Source: Adiantum capillus-veneris (lineage: Eukaryota > Streptophyta > Polypodiopsida > Polypodiales > Pteridaceae). From it: a stretch of DNA of 64,000 nt. Numbering within the stretch: the first letter of the stretch is position 1; the number at the start of each line of letters is the position of its first letter. Position numbers and translations under genes: made by a program. This document shows, piece after piece, positions 42,711-54,655 of the stretch. The stretch is taken from assembly GCA_014529385.2 (NCBI GenBank), contig CM043960.1, positions 70,435,410 through 70,499,409 on the forward strand, written 5' to 3'. The notes below the pieces were generated by a model that saw nothing but the letters and a program-made list of their open reading frames with translations, had not been told where the DNA came from and made no database searches.

Positions 42711-45700
42711 CTGGTATCAGAGCCTGAAGCTATTCTAGGCACAATGGGCCATGGACCTCCATTTTTAGCATGCTCATGCAAACCAAGGGCGAGTTCTACC
42801 GAGAGATGAAGGTGGCATGGCCGCTTAGTCGGGGTCAAAGACGAAGCAAGGAAAAATCACATGTGCAGGGGGGCTTGGGAAGGAGAAGTTTGTTGGGTCA
42901 AGGTGCAGGAAATCCGTCGGGGGCGGGCTCAACAGGAGCACAGAGGCTGTGGGAGGGTGTCCCGACTCAGGCGCGGAGCCTGGTTTGCAGCACCTCGCTC
43001 GGCCTCGCCCTGTTTCTCCTCGCGCGCTACCTGCACGGCCGCCATGGCTTTGTGAAGCTTTTGGATCACATTGAAACGCCTAAGTCCCTTGGCCTTAGGA
43101 CTTAATTCATTAAGGGCAAGTGCCCACAGGTCTTTGGACCAGCCTTCACTCGCCAACCTTCACTCGACAGAGCTTATTCGGGGAGTTTGGCAAGGTGCTA
43201 CAAGCATTGGCAAGGTGCTGCAAGCGCAAAAAGTGCCCACAAGTCTTCGGACCAGCCTCCTCAAAGGCTTTGGTTTGGGGAGGTTTTGGCAAGGTGCCGC
43301 AAGCCGCCTCTTGGCAATTATTTAGCACATCGTCAGTGGCCAAAAGTTAGCTTCTCCTTTTGAAGTTAGCTACTTGGAAAGGTACTACGGGCATCTTGTC
43401 AGAGCATATGCCGATTGTAACGGCCTGCTAATTGGACAACCACGGATCTAGGAACATCTTGGGATTCGGGTTCAATTCTTTCTCAATCAAGCACGACTTG
43501 ATTCGAAGGCAATATTATATCTTTTATTAAGATTACGGATGTAATGAGCATGGTTAATTATTGAAGACGACGATAGATCGTACGGCTACGAGATTTTTGA
43601 TATCCAGGTGTTCTTCTCTTTCTTTGCTAGCACCACAACAAGCAAAAATGGATTTCCACGTTCTATTTTCTGGATACAGAATTTTCTGAGAATCATCTTT
43701 TTGATTTCGAACTTGCTTCAACCGCATCTACTCCTCCTCCTCAAAGTGTGCTTGAAATTTTGGAGGATACTAGCAATCTCATCGATGACAAAGAGTAGGT
43801 TACACGACATGAATTTCAACTATTTGAAGAACGGTTTTGCAAATTGGCGGTTCGTATCCAATTGCTTGCTACACAGGTGGATCACCTTACGGAGCTGGTC
43901 ATCTCGTGCATGCCACAAGCTACCGTGTCTACACTTGTGATAGTCTTCGCCAAGGTGGAAAAAAGGAGACTTTCCACAGTAGACTTTTAGAAAGCCAAAT
44001 TGCAGAAGTTATGTTTCAATTGTATGGGACAACATCAACGGAAACATTGTCCCCAGGTACTGGATTCTTAGGTCTTTTGATGGATTTTGCAGCTAAGTAG
44101 TCAATCAATTTCTTGCATGCTCTTTAGAGGTTATCGTCCCTTCAGATAACCCTTTTTGTTTAGTTGTATATGATACAATACCTGGCTTAGTATAGCATAT
44201 TCAGTCAAGATATAATACATAATGCTTTCTTTCTTTAAGCAATTTCGACATGGTCATTTAGCTGAAAAAGTTCGACAAGGTTGATTCGCTTTTGCCACGA
44301 TATTTATCGGTTACCAACCGTATCTGTTTTGCTATGAGCATCGACACACTTATGTGAAACACGGCTTCCATAAGTGACAAATTTTGTATTGAGACTTCCC
44401 ATGTTTGGCATATGCTATGAGCATACCAACTTGGAAGGGATTTGACACTATGCTTGCATGCTATTTCATTACATACGAGATGGGCGTGCATGCCTTATGC
44501 GAGTGTATATGATACATGTGATGGAAACCGGGTTAAACTATGTTAAGATTTGCTTGATTTTTTAGGCTTATGCATTTCCGTTGCAAAGGATTGTCAGTTA
44601 TGCAAAGCAAAGAGCTTTGCCAGTTACACGTGAAGCAAGGCTTCTAACTCGTGCTAAGATACTGCCTCTTGACTGGACGTCATGGTAATTGGCACACAAG
44701 TTTGGGGCATTGGAAAACATTGGGATATCACCTCACAAGCATTCCTACCAGTACCGACTGTGCAAGGCACTTATGATTTTACCAACTGTGCAAGACACTT
44801 ATGATTTTGGCTTGTATGTTTGAGCCCGTCACTGTAGCCAAGGGCTTACAATTTTGCATGCACGGCGTGTTACCCTATGGATTCCGTTATAACACCGAAA
44901 ACTCTATAAAGGACAAGATAATTTCTGGATTATTTCACATGATTTTTGGTTGCTGTCACCGCACAAAACCACTACCACGAACCTACAACTAGGATTTAAT
45001 TCACAGGCAACGTGCCATATTCAAGTCATCCTCGTGCAATCAGGACCCCTGCAAGGTAGGTGGGTCAGGAAGTGTTTGTGTTTTTCTGTTACCTCTCTCG
45101 ATGAACTGTGGTATGCTTATAGGATGAGCTGCAAGCCCGGCATAAGATGCGTAAGAGCACACATATTGGGTACACACTCTAGCAACTTAAGGAAACTTCC
45201 ACAGCCCAGCATGCTCTCCTTCTCTCTCTTTCTTATGAAAACTTTCTAAGAAGATTTTGATACATGTTTTACTCGTGAGTCAGCCTGAGCCAAGGTGCTC
45301 TAACTCTCACCTAGAAAGTGGCCAAAACGCCACCCAAATTCATCTTCTTCGATTCGTCAATTGCACACTAATTTGTTATTGGCATAAGGGATATGAGCCG
45401 CAAAGGCTATGAGCCACTATCAAACCTAGGGTAAGCCCCAGCTGTTAGCTTTCCTTGGGCGATTGTTCTCAAGATCGAACAAATCTATCTAGAGGAGTAT
45501 CCATCGCTATTACTGGCCAAGCAAGAGTCGTGCCATTAAGAATTTTTTGGGGGTCATTTTTGCACTACATGTTTTTAGTATGATGCTCGAGTTGAGTTTC
45601 TAGTATTTTCAAACTCACATCAACTGATCTATCTCATGGGGTTTAGATGCAACAAACAATTAGGATAGCATGGCTGTCCATAGGAGCTAGACATTTCACT

Positions 45701-47746
45701 TGTGGGTAAGACCCAGCAGGTGATTACTAAATCACTCAGTCAACATTCAAGATCACATTTTGATCTATCATAGTGGTACTTTCAAGGAAAGACGTCGCAA
45801 TCTACCACGGGGCAGTGGACAACTCCAATCATTTCAGTACACGGTCGACTATGTTAGTTACCGTTAATTTTACTTGCACAGTTTCTCTCATGGGACATGC
45901 CAAGGGGTTTAACTATAGAGATTCTAACCAACGGGTTTGGATTGCCAAGGCAACACCCAAAGTTTCCATTGCAATATTGCTTGTTTTTCATTTTTCCATT
46001 AGTGCTTCTTTGCATTGAATACAGGTTAGTGAACTTTAAGTTCAATCCCTAGGAACGCATCTATTGATTGAATGTTTCAGAGACATGCCAAGGGCACATC
46101 AAAACAAAAGATTTTGGGTCGTAGTGTCCCACATACATTGTTTGGATTATGCAGTTATAGACCCACTTGTAGGGTTTATTTGGCACATGTTGTCACATGG
46201 GATACAACATGGTCTAGGGGACTCAAGGAGTTCGGTTTAGCCAGTGTGGAGCAAGGCTAATGAGGGTCCCTCTCACTCCTGTCGTAGAGTGTTTGCAGTT
46301 ACCTCCACGCACAAGTACATATCATACTTGAAGGATGTTTTTTTATAGACATCCTTACATGAGACATATTTCACACGTGGAGAATATGAGTCTCTGGACT
46401 GACACTGGCACCCACTATTTCAAGTATGTGTCACGACAAAGTCCCTAGGTGTTGGTCATATCTGTTTTCTAGACCATTTTCAGCACGATGTATCAGGAGC
46501 AATTTCGGTGGCCAGACATTGTCGGATACTTAGAATGACTTGTTATAATACAAGTGCAGCTAAACAACATTACAGATGGTTGGCTATGCATATAGCAAGG
46601 CTATGAGTTGTTAATGAAAAGATTTCATTGTTTGTACTTAGAAGTGATTATTTTTTCACCTTCTATTATGGTCCAGACGTTTCAGCAAGGCTTGCAAATG
46701 ATTGCAGCTGAACGTATTTAGTTTCTTTTCAGAACTATTTACATTCCTTTTTAATGTAATGCTAGGAGCATCCCATTCGCCAAAAGTATTGACAAGGATA
46801 ATCATGGATATACAGGTTCGGATCTGTTTTTTGCTAAATGCATGCACACTAGGTGTTATGGGTCCTAGTGTTTAGAAAAGGCTGATTTAGAGCGGCATGC
46901 ATATTCATCACTTTAGCTGCTTATGCAGAATTTTGCACTCTATGTGCAGTATTTCTCTGAGCTTACATTTGGATCTACCAAACATCAATAGAGGTATGGC
47001 TCGGTTTGGGTGATTGTGGATCTTTCATGTTAACCAAGATGTTTCTTCATCAGGACATTATTGTTTGCTCAACAATATTGTATGATATTGTGATCCCCGT
47101 TTACGGATCATTTGGGAAGCATGTCTATAAACGTGGGGAAAAACACCTCAGTACTATCAGTTATCCAAGGGGATAGGCATATTACAAAGTTTAGTTTTGT
47201 GCTAAAGGGTATGCAAAGTGCGTACGTTAGCACCAAGTGATCCAATTAGTAGGCATTTATTGCTCTACTTGGATTTTGCTTACCATAAGTTATAGCATGT
47301 TTGTGAGTAGATGTAGTACCTTCATGAATAAATCAGGTTCTCAAACTTGAACACTAGTTATGGTGGGGTTGTTTACTACTGAGATTTGCAAACAAGTCAA
47401 GGACTTAAACTCGGCTAATGAGTTATGTTAGCAAGTTACTTTTATGGAAAGTGAAACGAGGTACTCTTTTGGGTACATCTTTGTGTGATAACTTGTTTAG
47501 CATACTCATGTGCATTCTAAATGTAGTCTACACACTATGATTAAATAGGAATCGGCAACACAAGATGGTTGAAAATGGACAACAATGTGGAAAATCAAGA
47601 TGTTACTCTTGGTTTCATTGAACCTCCTACTGAACCGTGTTCCGATCAACCAAACAACTGGATCCATGAAGGATGCCACTATAAAAAACATTAGTGTATT
47701 ATCACTCTTTTTTTAGGACAAAAACGCTTCTCCAAGGGGGGAGTAA

Positions 47747-47894
47747 TGTCATGCCAAGGGCAATGCCCGATGGTCAAGGACCAGGCCCAAGGGGCCGGTT
47801 GCAAGTGTGTTCGGTTGCAAGTGTGGATAGGGAATGAGGCCCAAGGGGCTATTTAATGGGAGATTGGGAGGTTCATTCTCAGGTGGACCTTTCA
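47747..47894 (+). repeat. 3' LTR, 148 bp, of the non-autonomous LTR element
   Basis: It matches the 5' LTR apart from a short internal duplication and a few substitutions near the end. A polypurine tract lies directly upstream. Confidence 0.88.
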
Positions 47895-49022
47895 TTTTGT
47901 TTGTGGGTAGATGTAGCTGAAGGTATGCTTACCCCCCCCCCGCTCTGTCTCTCTCTCTTATGAGCTTCTTGAAACAAAGACTCCTGCAAAACTATTTCTC
48001 ATTGAGAGTTTATTCTATTACTCTTGGGCTCGAACACTCTATTTTGTTGCCCTTTTTTTTGTGGGTAGATGTAGCTCAAGGTATGCCCCCCCCCCCCCCC
48101 CCCCCCCCCCCTCCCCCCCCCCCCCCCCCCCCTCTCTCTCTCTCTCTCTCTTTGAAACAAATACTATTCCAAAACTATTTCTACTTGAGCATTTATTCTA
48201 TTTCTCTTGGGCTCAAACTTAAGTTCGAGCGTCATGACTTAGATGCTTAGTTTTCAAAGCCTCATGAGCACTTGAATATAGATTTTTTTAAGTCGAGCAT
48301 TGAGTCTCTAGCTTTGAGGCTCGAACTTAAGTTCGAACCACATGACATGGACACACTCTATTTTGTTGCCCTTTTGTTTGTGGGTAGAATTAGCTCAAGG
48401 TATGCTAGCGCCCCCCCCCCCCCCCCCCTCTCCCCCCCCTCTCTCTCTCTCTCTCTCATGAGTGTCTTGAAACAAAGACTCTTGCAAAACTATTTCTAGT
48501 TTAGAATTTATCCTATTGCTCTTGGACTTTAAGCCTCATAACTTGGGTGCTTAGTTTTCAAAGCCTCAATGAGCACTCAAATATAGATTGTTTTAGTTAA
48601 GCACTCAGTCTCTAGCTTCAAGGCTCAAACTTAAGCTCAAGCCACATGACATGGACACACTCTATTTTGTTGCCCTTTTGTTTGTGGGTAGATGTAGCTG
48701 AACGTATGCTAGCCCTCGCCCCCCCCCCCCCCCCCCCCCCCCCCCCGCCCCCCCCGCCCTACTTGTGTGTGTGTGTGTGTGTGTCTCATGAACTTCTTGA
48801 TACAAAGACTCTTGCAAAACTATTTCTTGTTGAGAATTTATTCTATTGCTCTTAAGCTCGAGGCTCATGACTTGGATACGTAGTTTTGAAAACCTCATGA
48901 GCATGCAAATATAGCTTGTTTTAGTTGAGAATTCACTCTCTAGCTTCGAGGAGCCACATGACATGGACACACTCTATTTTGCTGCCCTTTTGTTTGTGGG
49001 TAGATGTAGCTCAAGGTATGCT

Positions 49023-49057
<35 letters not shown>

Positions 49058-50259
49058 CTCTCTCTCTCTCATGAGCTTCTTGAAACAAAGACTCCTGCAA
49101 AACTATTTCTAGTTGAGTATTTATTCTATTTCTCTTAAGTTGGAGCCTCATGAATTGGATGCTTAGTTTTCAAAGCCTCATGAACACTCAAATATAGCTT
49201 GTTTTAGTTGAGCATTAAGTCTCTAGCTCTAAGGCTCAAACTTAAGTTCGAGCCACATGACACACACTCAATTTCCAAGCCTCATGAGTAGTCTAATAGA
49301 ACTCTTTCTACCTAGAAACTATTTGAAAGATTTTGTATCTTAGAAGTCTTGAATTGACTCTTTACCTCATGTGGCCTGAACTTATATTTGAGTCTCATGA
49401 CCTAAAGACTTAATTTATAAGCATTATGAACAATGTTAGAAAAAGACCACGGTCCATTGTATTTTAATCGAGTAAAACTGTAAAATCCCAGTTAGATTTT
49501 GAGTTTAAGAAAAGTGGGAAATTTGCAAAATTTTTATTGTAATTATTGATAAAAGCTTCAAATTTTGACCTAAAAGTCGGGAGAACCTCAAGTTTGCCCT
49601 AATTTTCACCTCCTAGGGAAAATTTATTTTTCTAGCCTTGATTATAAACACCCTGGTAGGACTCTTCCAAAATAGAATGCATCTACAAGAGTCCTCCCTC
49701 ATGAGGTTGGAAGTTAGCTTTGAGCCTCATGGGCCACAGACTCTTCTATAACTCTCCCTAGTTGATCATCTTCTTGAGTCTCTAGCTCATTAGGCTTGAA
49801 CGTAAGTTTGAGCCTCATGATTGGGAGACTCGCTTTTCAAGCCTCATGAGCACTATAGTAGCACTCTTTCTAGCCATAAATAGAGTCTTGCAAAACTATT
49901 TCTAGTTGAGCATTTAGTCTACTGCTCTTGGACTCAAACTTAAGTTCAAGTGTCATGACTTGGATGCTTAGTTTTCAAGCCTCATGAGCACTCAAATATA
50001 GGGATTTTTAATTGAGCATTCAATCTCTAGCTCTTTCAAGTTCAAGCATCATGACATGGACACTCAATTTTCAAGTCTCATGAGCACTCTAGTTGAACTC
50101 TTTCTACATATAAACTATTTGGAAGAGTCTGTATCTCAGAAGGCTTGAATCGAGTCTTTACCTCATGTATCCTAAACTTATGTTTGAGTCTTTTAACATA
50201 AAAAATAAATCTCTAAGCATTATAAACTCTAGGACTCTTCCAAGCTAGAATCCATCTAC
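47895..50259 (+). repeat. degenerate tandem array, about 310-bp unit with Cn(CT)n core
   Basis: Units begin TTTGTTTGTGGGTAGATGTAG (near 47895, 48054, 48369, 48676 and 48988), then a C-tract of 8-35, then CT or GT repeats, then CATGAGC..TTGAAACAAAGACTC and several copies of GAGCCTCATGA. After 49260 the units lose the C-tract and decay but keep the GAGCCTCATGA and AGTCTCTAGCTC words. No coding function is visible. The non-autonomous LTR element and transposon B both landed in this array. Confidence 0.85.
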
Positions 50260-50305
50260 CATTAGGAAAAATGTGGACTCTCCTTGGGCCATATAGGATT
50301 AAGGT
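50260..50305 (+). repeat. left terminal inverted repeat of transposon B
   Basis: It begins CATTAGGAAAAATGTGGACT and pairs with the right end over about 45 bp, with several mismatches and one gap. Only the first seven bases and scattered later ones match element A. Confidence 0.85.
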
Positions 50306-50859
50306 TAATTAGGCTCCAGCCAATAGGAAGAGAGCAATGTATATAAGTCTAGAACCTAAGAAACTAGAGAGAATAATAGGGTTGTCCACTCATTTATTGG
50401 TTTGTATCCTAAAGGGAGGTGGATGGGTAAAAGAGGGAGGGGGAAAAAGGGGGGAGGGGGAGTGGTGGGTCCACAGATACGGTTTTGCAAAAACCCTAAA
50501 ATTTCAAAATTTTCAAAAAAAAATTAAATTCAAAATATTCCATCCAAAACTCCCCCCAAACCTACCCTATGATCAAAAAGTCATTTTCTCACTTTAGAAC
50601 CTTTTTCCCAAGACTCCCTTCCTCCATAGCCCCTTTCCATAACACAAAGCTCTCACTCTCTCTCTAAACTCTTACACCTTCCTCCTTCTTCAAGCTCTCC
50701 ATTGCAACTTTAATCTCCCACTCTCTCTCTAAACTGTCACCCTCCTCCTTCCTCAAGCTCTCCATTGCAACTTTAAGCTCCCACTCTCTCTCTAAACTCT
50801 TTCTCCCTCCTCCTTCCCCAAGCTCTCCATTGCAATTTCAAGCTCCCACTTAAGCATCC
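50306..50859 (+). promoter_or_regulatory. left subterminal and leader region of transposon B
   Basis: A G-rich tract at 50414-50470 (GGGAGGGGGA and similar) could form a quadruplex. From about 50640 to 50850 there are three to four copies of a roughly 62-bp unit with CAAGCTCTCCATTGCAACTT and CTCCCACTCTCTCTCTAAAC. This is probably the 5' leader of the gene that starts at 50860. Confidence 0.65.
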
Positions 50860-52258
50860 ATGGCAAACAATCGTCAAAATAGACGCCCCAAACCCATCAT
50901 TCAAAGTATGGTTCTCCACAACTCGAAGAATGAGGAGCAGGAATGGGAACCTCAGTTTTTTCAAGAAGGTGCGTGGGTCTACATGCAACCTTCCGCAATC
51001 GGTCCCCATCGTGTTCGTGAAAGAACAAACGTTGATCTCCATTGGAAGAGAAGACTAATAGGCTTCAAGCAAGTAAGAGACAAGGGTAGCAATCGTTCAG
51101 CATGTTTTCATGTTTGGACACATGCGTCTACGAGGGATCACCAACCCAAGGGATTTTCCTTGTAATTGTATGTCCCTTGCACTTCAATGGTTTTGGTGGT
51201 AACAAAAAAATGGACTTTTTACATCTCACGGACTGCTTTGTTTCTATGTAGATGTTTTCCCTTCTAGCCTTTTGGAGGAGCAACCACTCTCGTGCCTTTC
51301 AGGCACATTTACGGCCATGTATGCAAGTCTTAGGGATATGCTCTTCTCCAACACAACTTCATCAAACCTTGCACGACAAAGGGTGTTCTTCTACACCCAC
51401 AAGTAGATTGTACCTACAGACGAGGAAGGCTACGGAGAGCTACAACCTTTGGAGGCTACAACCTTGCGTAGCATGGAGTGGCCAAAGCCAGATGCATTCA
51501 CTGTAATGTCTTTGAAAGCCAAGATTGTAGCTGATGTGAGAGCATCATTAAAATTTGGAAAAGCCTCGCGTTTCGTTGGGCTTGGATGGTGTTGTACTGC
51601 TCATGTCTTCGCTAGCATCTTTGGATCTTTGCCTTTTCATCATACAAATACTATGTATGTTTGCAAAGATCTACAATACGATACATTGGAAGCCATCCTT
51701 TGAGAGAAGTGGGGGTATCTTGAAGGACTTCACAACGGAGATCGCTTTCGGTGTCAGGTTGGAAGTTTCAGCATTGCTATCCGTTTCATCAAGGTGCGCT
51801 CCACCCTTTACGTGTGGTACTTCTATGAAAGATGGATGTGCAAGCTTGGTGAATGGATTCCATTGCAATCCACCGATGCTACAATTGAGGTATTTGATAT
51901 TGCAATCAAATTGTCGAGTGGTGCCGTTGAAACCGTCCAAGTGAACAAGCATTGGACATTGGCCAATGTGCGGGAGCACTTAGTGATAATGGGTTTAGAG
52001 CATGGAGAAGATACAAAATTTTGCATCGGACGACGTAAGGTGAATGATTTTTCTCTCTTAATTATGTTATATTTATGTTCTTTGGATTATTCCCTGCTCT
52101 AAGGTGGGTATGCTATTTCTTTTTTTTTTTGCTAGATTGGTAGCCGCATGGAGAGCACGATTCAAATTGAAAAGGCGTGGACGACGGAAGAGAATTTGAT
52201 TTTATCATTAGAGTACTTATGTTTTGTACTTAAATTTCTTATAATATCACAATTGTAA
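50860..52258 (+). pseudogene. SH3/BAH-like plus ubiquitin-like protein (element B)
   Basis: Exon 1 starts at ATG 50860 and has G-A-W-V-Y-M-Q-P...H-R-V, then W-K-R-R-L-I-G-F-K-Q, matching N-D-W-V-T-M-L-P...W-K-G-R-V-L-A-F-K in element A. A second exon from about 51251 (after TGTAG) has L-S-G-T-F-T-A-M and E-G-Y-G-E-L, then P-D-A-F-T-V-M-S-L-K-A-K-I, aligning residue by residue with A. One TAG at 51403-51405 breaks it. A later part has K-L-G-E-W-I-P-L and a ubiquitin-like segment with H-W-T-L-A-N-V-R-E-H-L. A last small exon follows an intron at about 52037-52136. Frame changes show this copy is decayed. Unlike A, it has no repeat block inside. Confidence 0.65.
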
Positions 52259-52459
52259 GTTCAAGCAGATGGTTGTATCAAATTTTGGCAATGCACATTA
52301 TCTTAAAGTCGTAGTGATGTGTTTTTAGAGTTAAATGATTGTAATTTAATTTGAAAGTTTATTATAACTTCTTGTTATTTGTGTTACTTTATGAAAATTG
52401 TTTAATATTTTAATTATTGTTATTGATTTTTTTTTGGGAGGGGAGGGGGACGCGCGTGC

Positions 52460-52468
52460 TATATAAAG
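52460..52468 (+). promoter_or_regulatory. TATA box of the I-N-G-x-E-Y gene (element B)
   Basis: TATATAAAG lies 110 bp before the start codon. The same nonamer stands in front of the homologous gene in A (29449) and at the edge of the repeat block in A (23569). Confidence 0.65.
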
Positions 52469-52569
52469 CCTCCTAAACCCTACCATTTTCACAATTCACC
52501 TACATAGCCTGTTCACACTCTCATTTGAGCTCTAGCACTCTTTGCATTCCTACCTTAAGAGCTAGCATT

Positions 52570-54135
52570 ATGGCATCCTCCTCCACCCCTCCCGAAGCCA
52601 CGGCGTTACAACGCTTTCAAGCGTTTTTACAAACAACCGAGTGGCAAGATCGTGACGATCTTCACAATTTCTTCACCCAATTCCCTGATGTGAACGCAAC
52701 TATTCACCTAAACAGCCAATCTTTTCAGCCTATCTTGGAATTTTTTGAATTCTACATCGACAAGTATATTGTACCAATTGTCGAAAAAGGGGAATTGTGG
52801 ATTCCATGCGATTTGCTTCGCTACATACACAAAGGCGATCGGCCTTTCACCCAACGGCTTCAACGATTTTGTGTAATTGCGGGTGAGGCAAGTCAGTACC
52901 TTGAAGATTCACGTTTGAAAAAGAAGAAGGTCGGCACCCTGTTTCTAAGTCGCTTGGCGACTTTTGTGTTTCTTCTTGCGGAGGAGTCTGAAAGATCTGA
53001 GGTGAGTTTGCCTCATTTGCATCTTGGGGGTGTCGTCAAGGACACAAAGGAGCCCATTACAACGCCCTGGGATGAAAGCAAAGAGGGCAATATTCTTGCC
53101 CTAACCTACCTAGGAGGTGTCATGGATGCCGCCAAATCCATGGGTGATGAGGGTGCAGAAGCATCCTTTAAGCCCGCTCCAGATGCGCCGGAGGATACAT
53201 TAACTCCGGAGGTTTTTTTTGAACACCTCTCCCCAATTGTGATAAATGGGGAGGAATATTTGTTTTTACATGATCTTGAAAAGACTTTTGACATCCGCAT
53301 GGATGAGTGTCTGTCCATCCTCTGTGCCACTGTAGAGTCCTCTGCCATTGACCCCTCCTCTGATCCTTTGGATCGAAGCCTCCTTCCCCTTGGAGAGAGT
53401 GTGGTAGATACAGTGGAGTTGGCAATGGTGGCGGTGACAGATGCACCGCACTCATCTGTGTCGGAGGATGAGTTTGTAGCTACACGCGCATTGCTTGAAG
53501 CCCAACGCACTCCTATGCCTGTTCATATAGATGAACTTGAGAGTGTCGCTATGGCTCCCAATTCATCTATTTCTCTTGACAGCAAAGGCATAAACGATGA
53601 GGACAACGAAAAACAAGAGGTATTAATTTTTTTATTTTTTATGATTACGTTAATTTTCATTGTTGCATTCTGAAATCTTATTTACCTATTGATTTATTTG
53701 TAGAATGTTGTGGAGTTGGATGAGCATGCAAGTCGGGGAGGAGATAGTAGGCGCCAAGCTTTTGGATGGCAGTCGTCTCTTGCGCATTACCTTGGCAAGC
53801 TCCCCCAGGATGGATTTGCGATAATCCACAAGGAGTACACTCCTTGTGGTCAATTTTGGGTGTCAATGATGAAATCAATGAGCCGCATCCTATGCCTGTC
53901 AACCATATCTCAAGCCTCCCAAGTTATATATCTTGTAAATAAATCTCTGGCCAGTGCTGCATTTGTGACACACATTCGTGGTTGTGTGCTTTGTAACGTG
54001 GCCTTAAGCCAAGCTGTAGGTCTAAGCAATGTGGAACAAATTGCTTGGGATGTGCTGCACAAACAGCTTCCCTGCGCCCAAGAGCGCCGAGAAAACATTG
54101 CTCGCCATATCTTAGATGGCTCAAGCACTCAATAG
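52570..54135 (+). CDS. I-N-G-x-E-Y helical protein (element B), intact
   Basis: Two exons (52570-53619 and 53704-54135) join in frame, with GTATTA and TTTGTAG at the intron ends, to give about 521 residues. I chose ATG 52570, the second Met, because it is nearer the downstream conserved sequence; the first, at 52525, is in the same frame. Near 53236-53275 it has I-V-I-N-G-E-E-Y-L-F-L-H-D-L-E-K, then R-M-D-E-C-L-S-I-L, matching N-M-R-E-D-Y-C-I-A-T-I in A. The N-terminal part is helical, the middle is acidic and low in complexity, and the C-terminal exon is helical and cysteine-rich (G-C-V-L-C). No enzyme motif is visible. A DNA- or chromatin-binding role is only a guess. This is one of two clean genes in the element. 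Confidence 0.75.
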
Positions 54136-54352
54136 CTGCATAAATCTTGTAATTAACTCCTTCAAATTTGTAATGATATATATCACATCTTTGTACTTTG
54201 TTATTTCAAATTTCGAATGGGAATTGATTTTAACTGGTACTTTACATCTTCTATATTGAGTTTATGGTACGATAGACAGTACGTGATTGGTTCTATCTTG
54301 TGATACGATTGTGCAATTCTCTGAATCAAAATATAGAGTTTTTTTCATATAA

Positions 54353-54465
54353 ATAACACCAAAAAAGGCATAATATCATTGTATTCTTATAAATTTAGCC
54401 TAAAAAAGGTTTATAAGATTTATAAATTTATAAGAATACAAGGATATTATGCCTTTTTTGGTTAT
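54353..54465. repeat. large hairpin between two convergent genes
   Basis: Arms 54353-54397 and 54421-54465 are inverted copies of AAAAAAGGCATAATATC and GTATTCTTATAAATTTA with few mismatches, around a 23-base loop. It lies between the 3' ends of the I-N-G-x-E-Y gene (+) and the H3 gene (-). It could end transcription on both strands or be a small foldback insertion. A (CT)n tract follows at 54504-54533. Confidence 0.75.
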
Positions 54466-54501
54466 CAATCAATCATACTTGGTTGATAGCTCTTCTATCC
54501 A

Positions 54502-54536
<35 letters not shown>

Positions 54537-54655
54537 AGTTTTACTTATATCACTTAAAACACAAATGTACACGAGTCGTTATATTTGAAAAAGCCACGAC
54601 TCGTTATATTTCAAAAAGATATCTTTACATTGCCAAAATTGCATAAAAGTCAAAT

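Larger units (their letters stand above)
42576..47894 (+). mobile_element. non-autonomous LTR retrotransposon with very short LTRs
   Basis: The LTRs are only 135 bp (42576-42710) and 148 bp (47747-47894), both starting TGTCATGCCAAGGGCAATGC and ending CTTTCA. The right LTR has a short internal duplication (CGGTTGCAAGTGTG). A 5-bp target duplication, TTTTG, flanks it (42571-42575 and 47895-47899). A primer site, TGGTATCAGAGCC, complementary to initiator tRNA-Met, is at 42712, and a purine tract (AAGGGGGGAGTAA) precedes the 3' LTR. The 5-kb interior has no gag or pol that I can recognise and no ORF over about 111 codons. It fits a large retrotransposon derivative moved by another element. Confidence 0.9.

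Noticed and set aside
42770-43105. A gene at the start of the short-LTR element
   Set aside because: The 111-codon frame has no retroelement motif and biased composition, and it overlaps other equally long frames.
44801-44992. Small secreted-like peptide inside the short-LTR element
   Set aside because: No conserved context, and no clear signal peptide or promoter.
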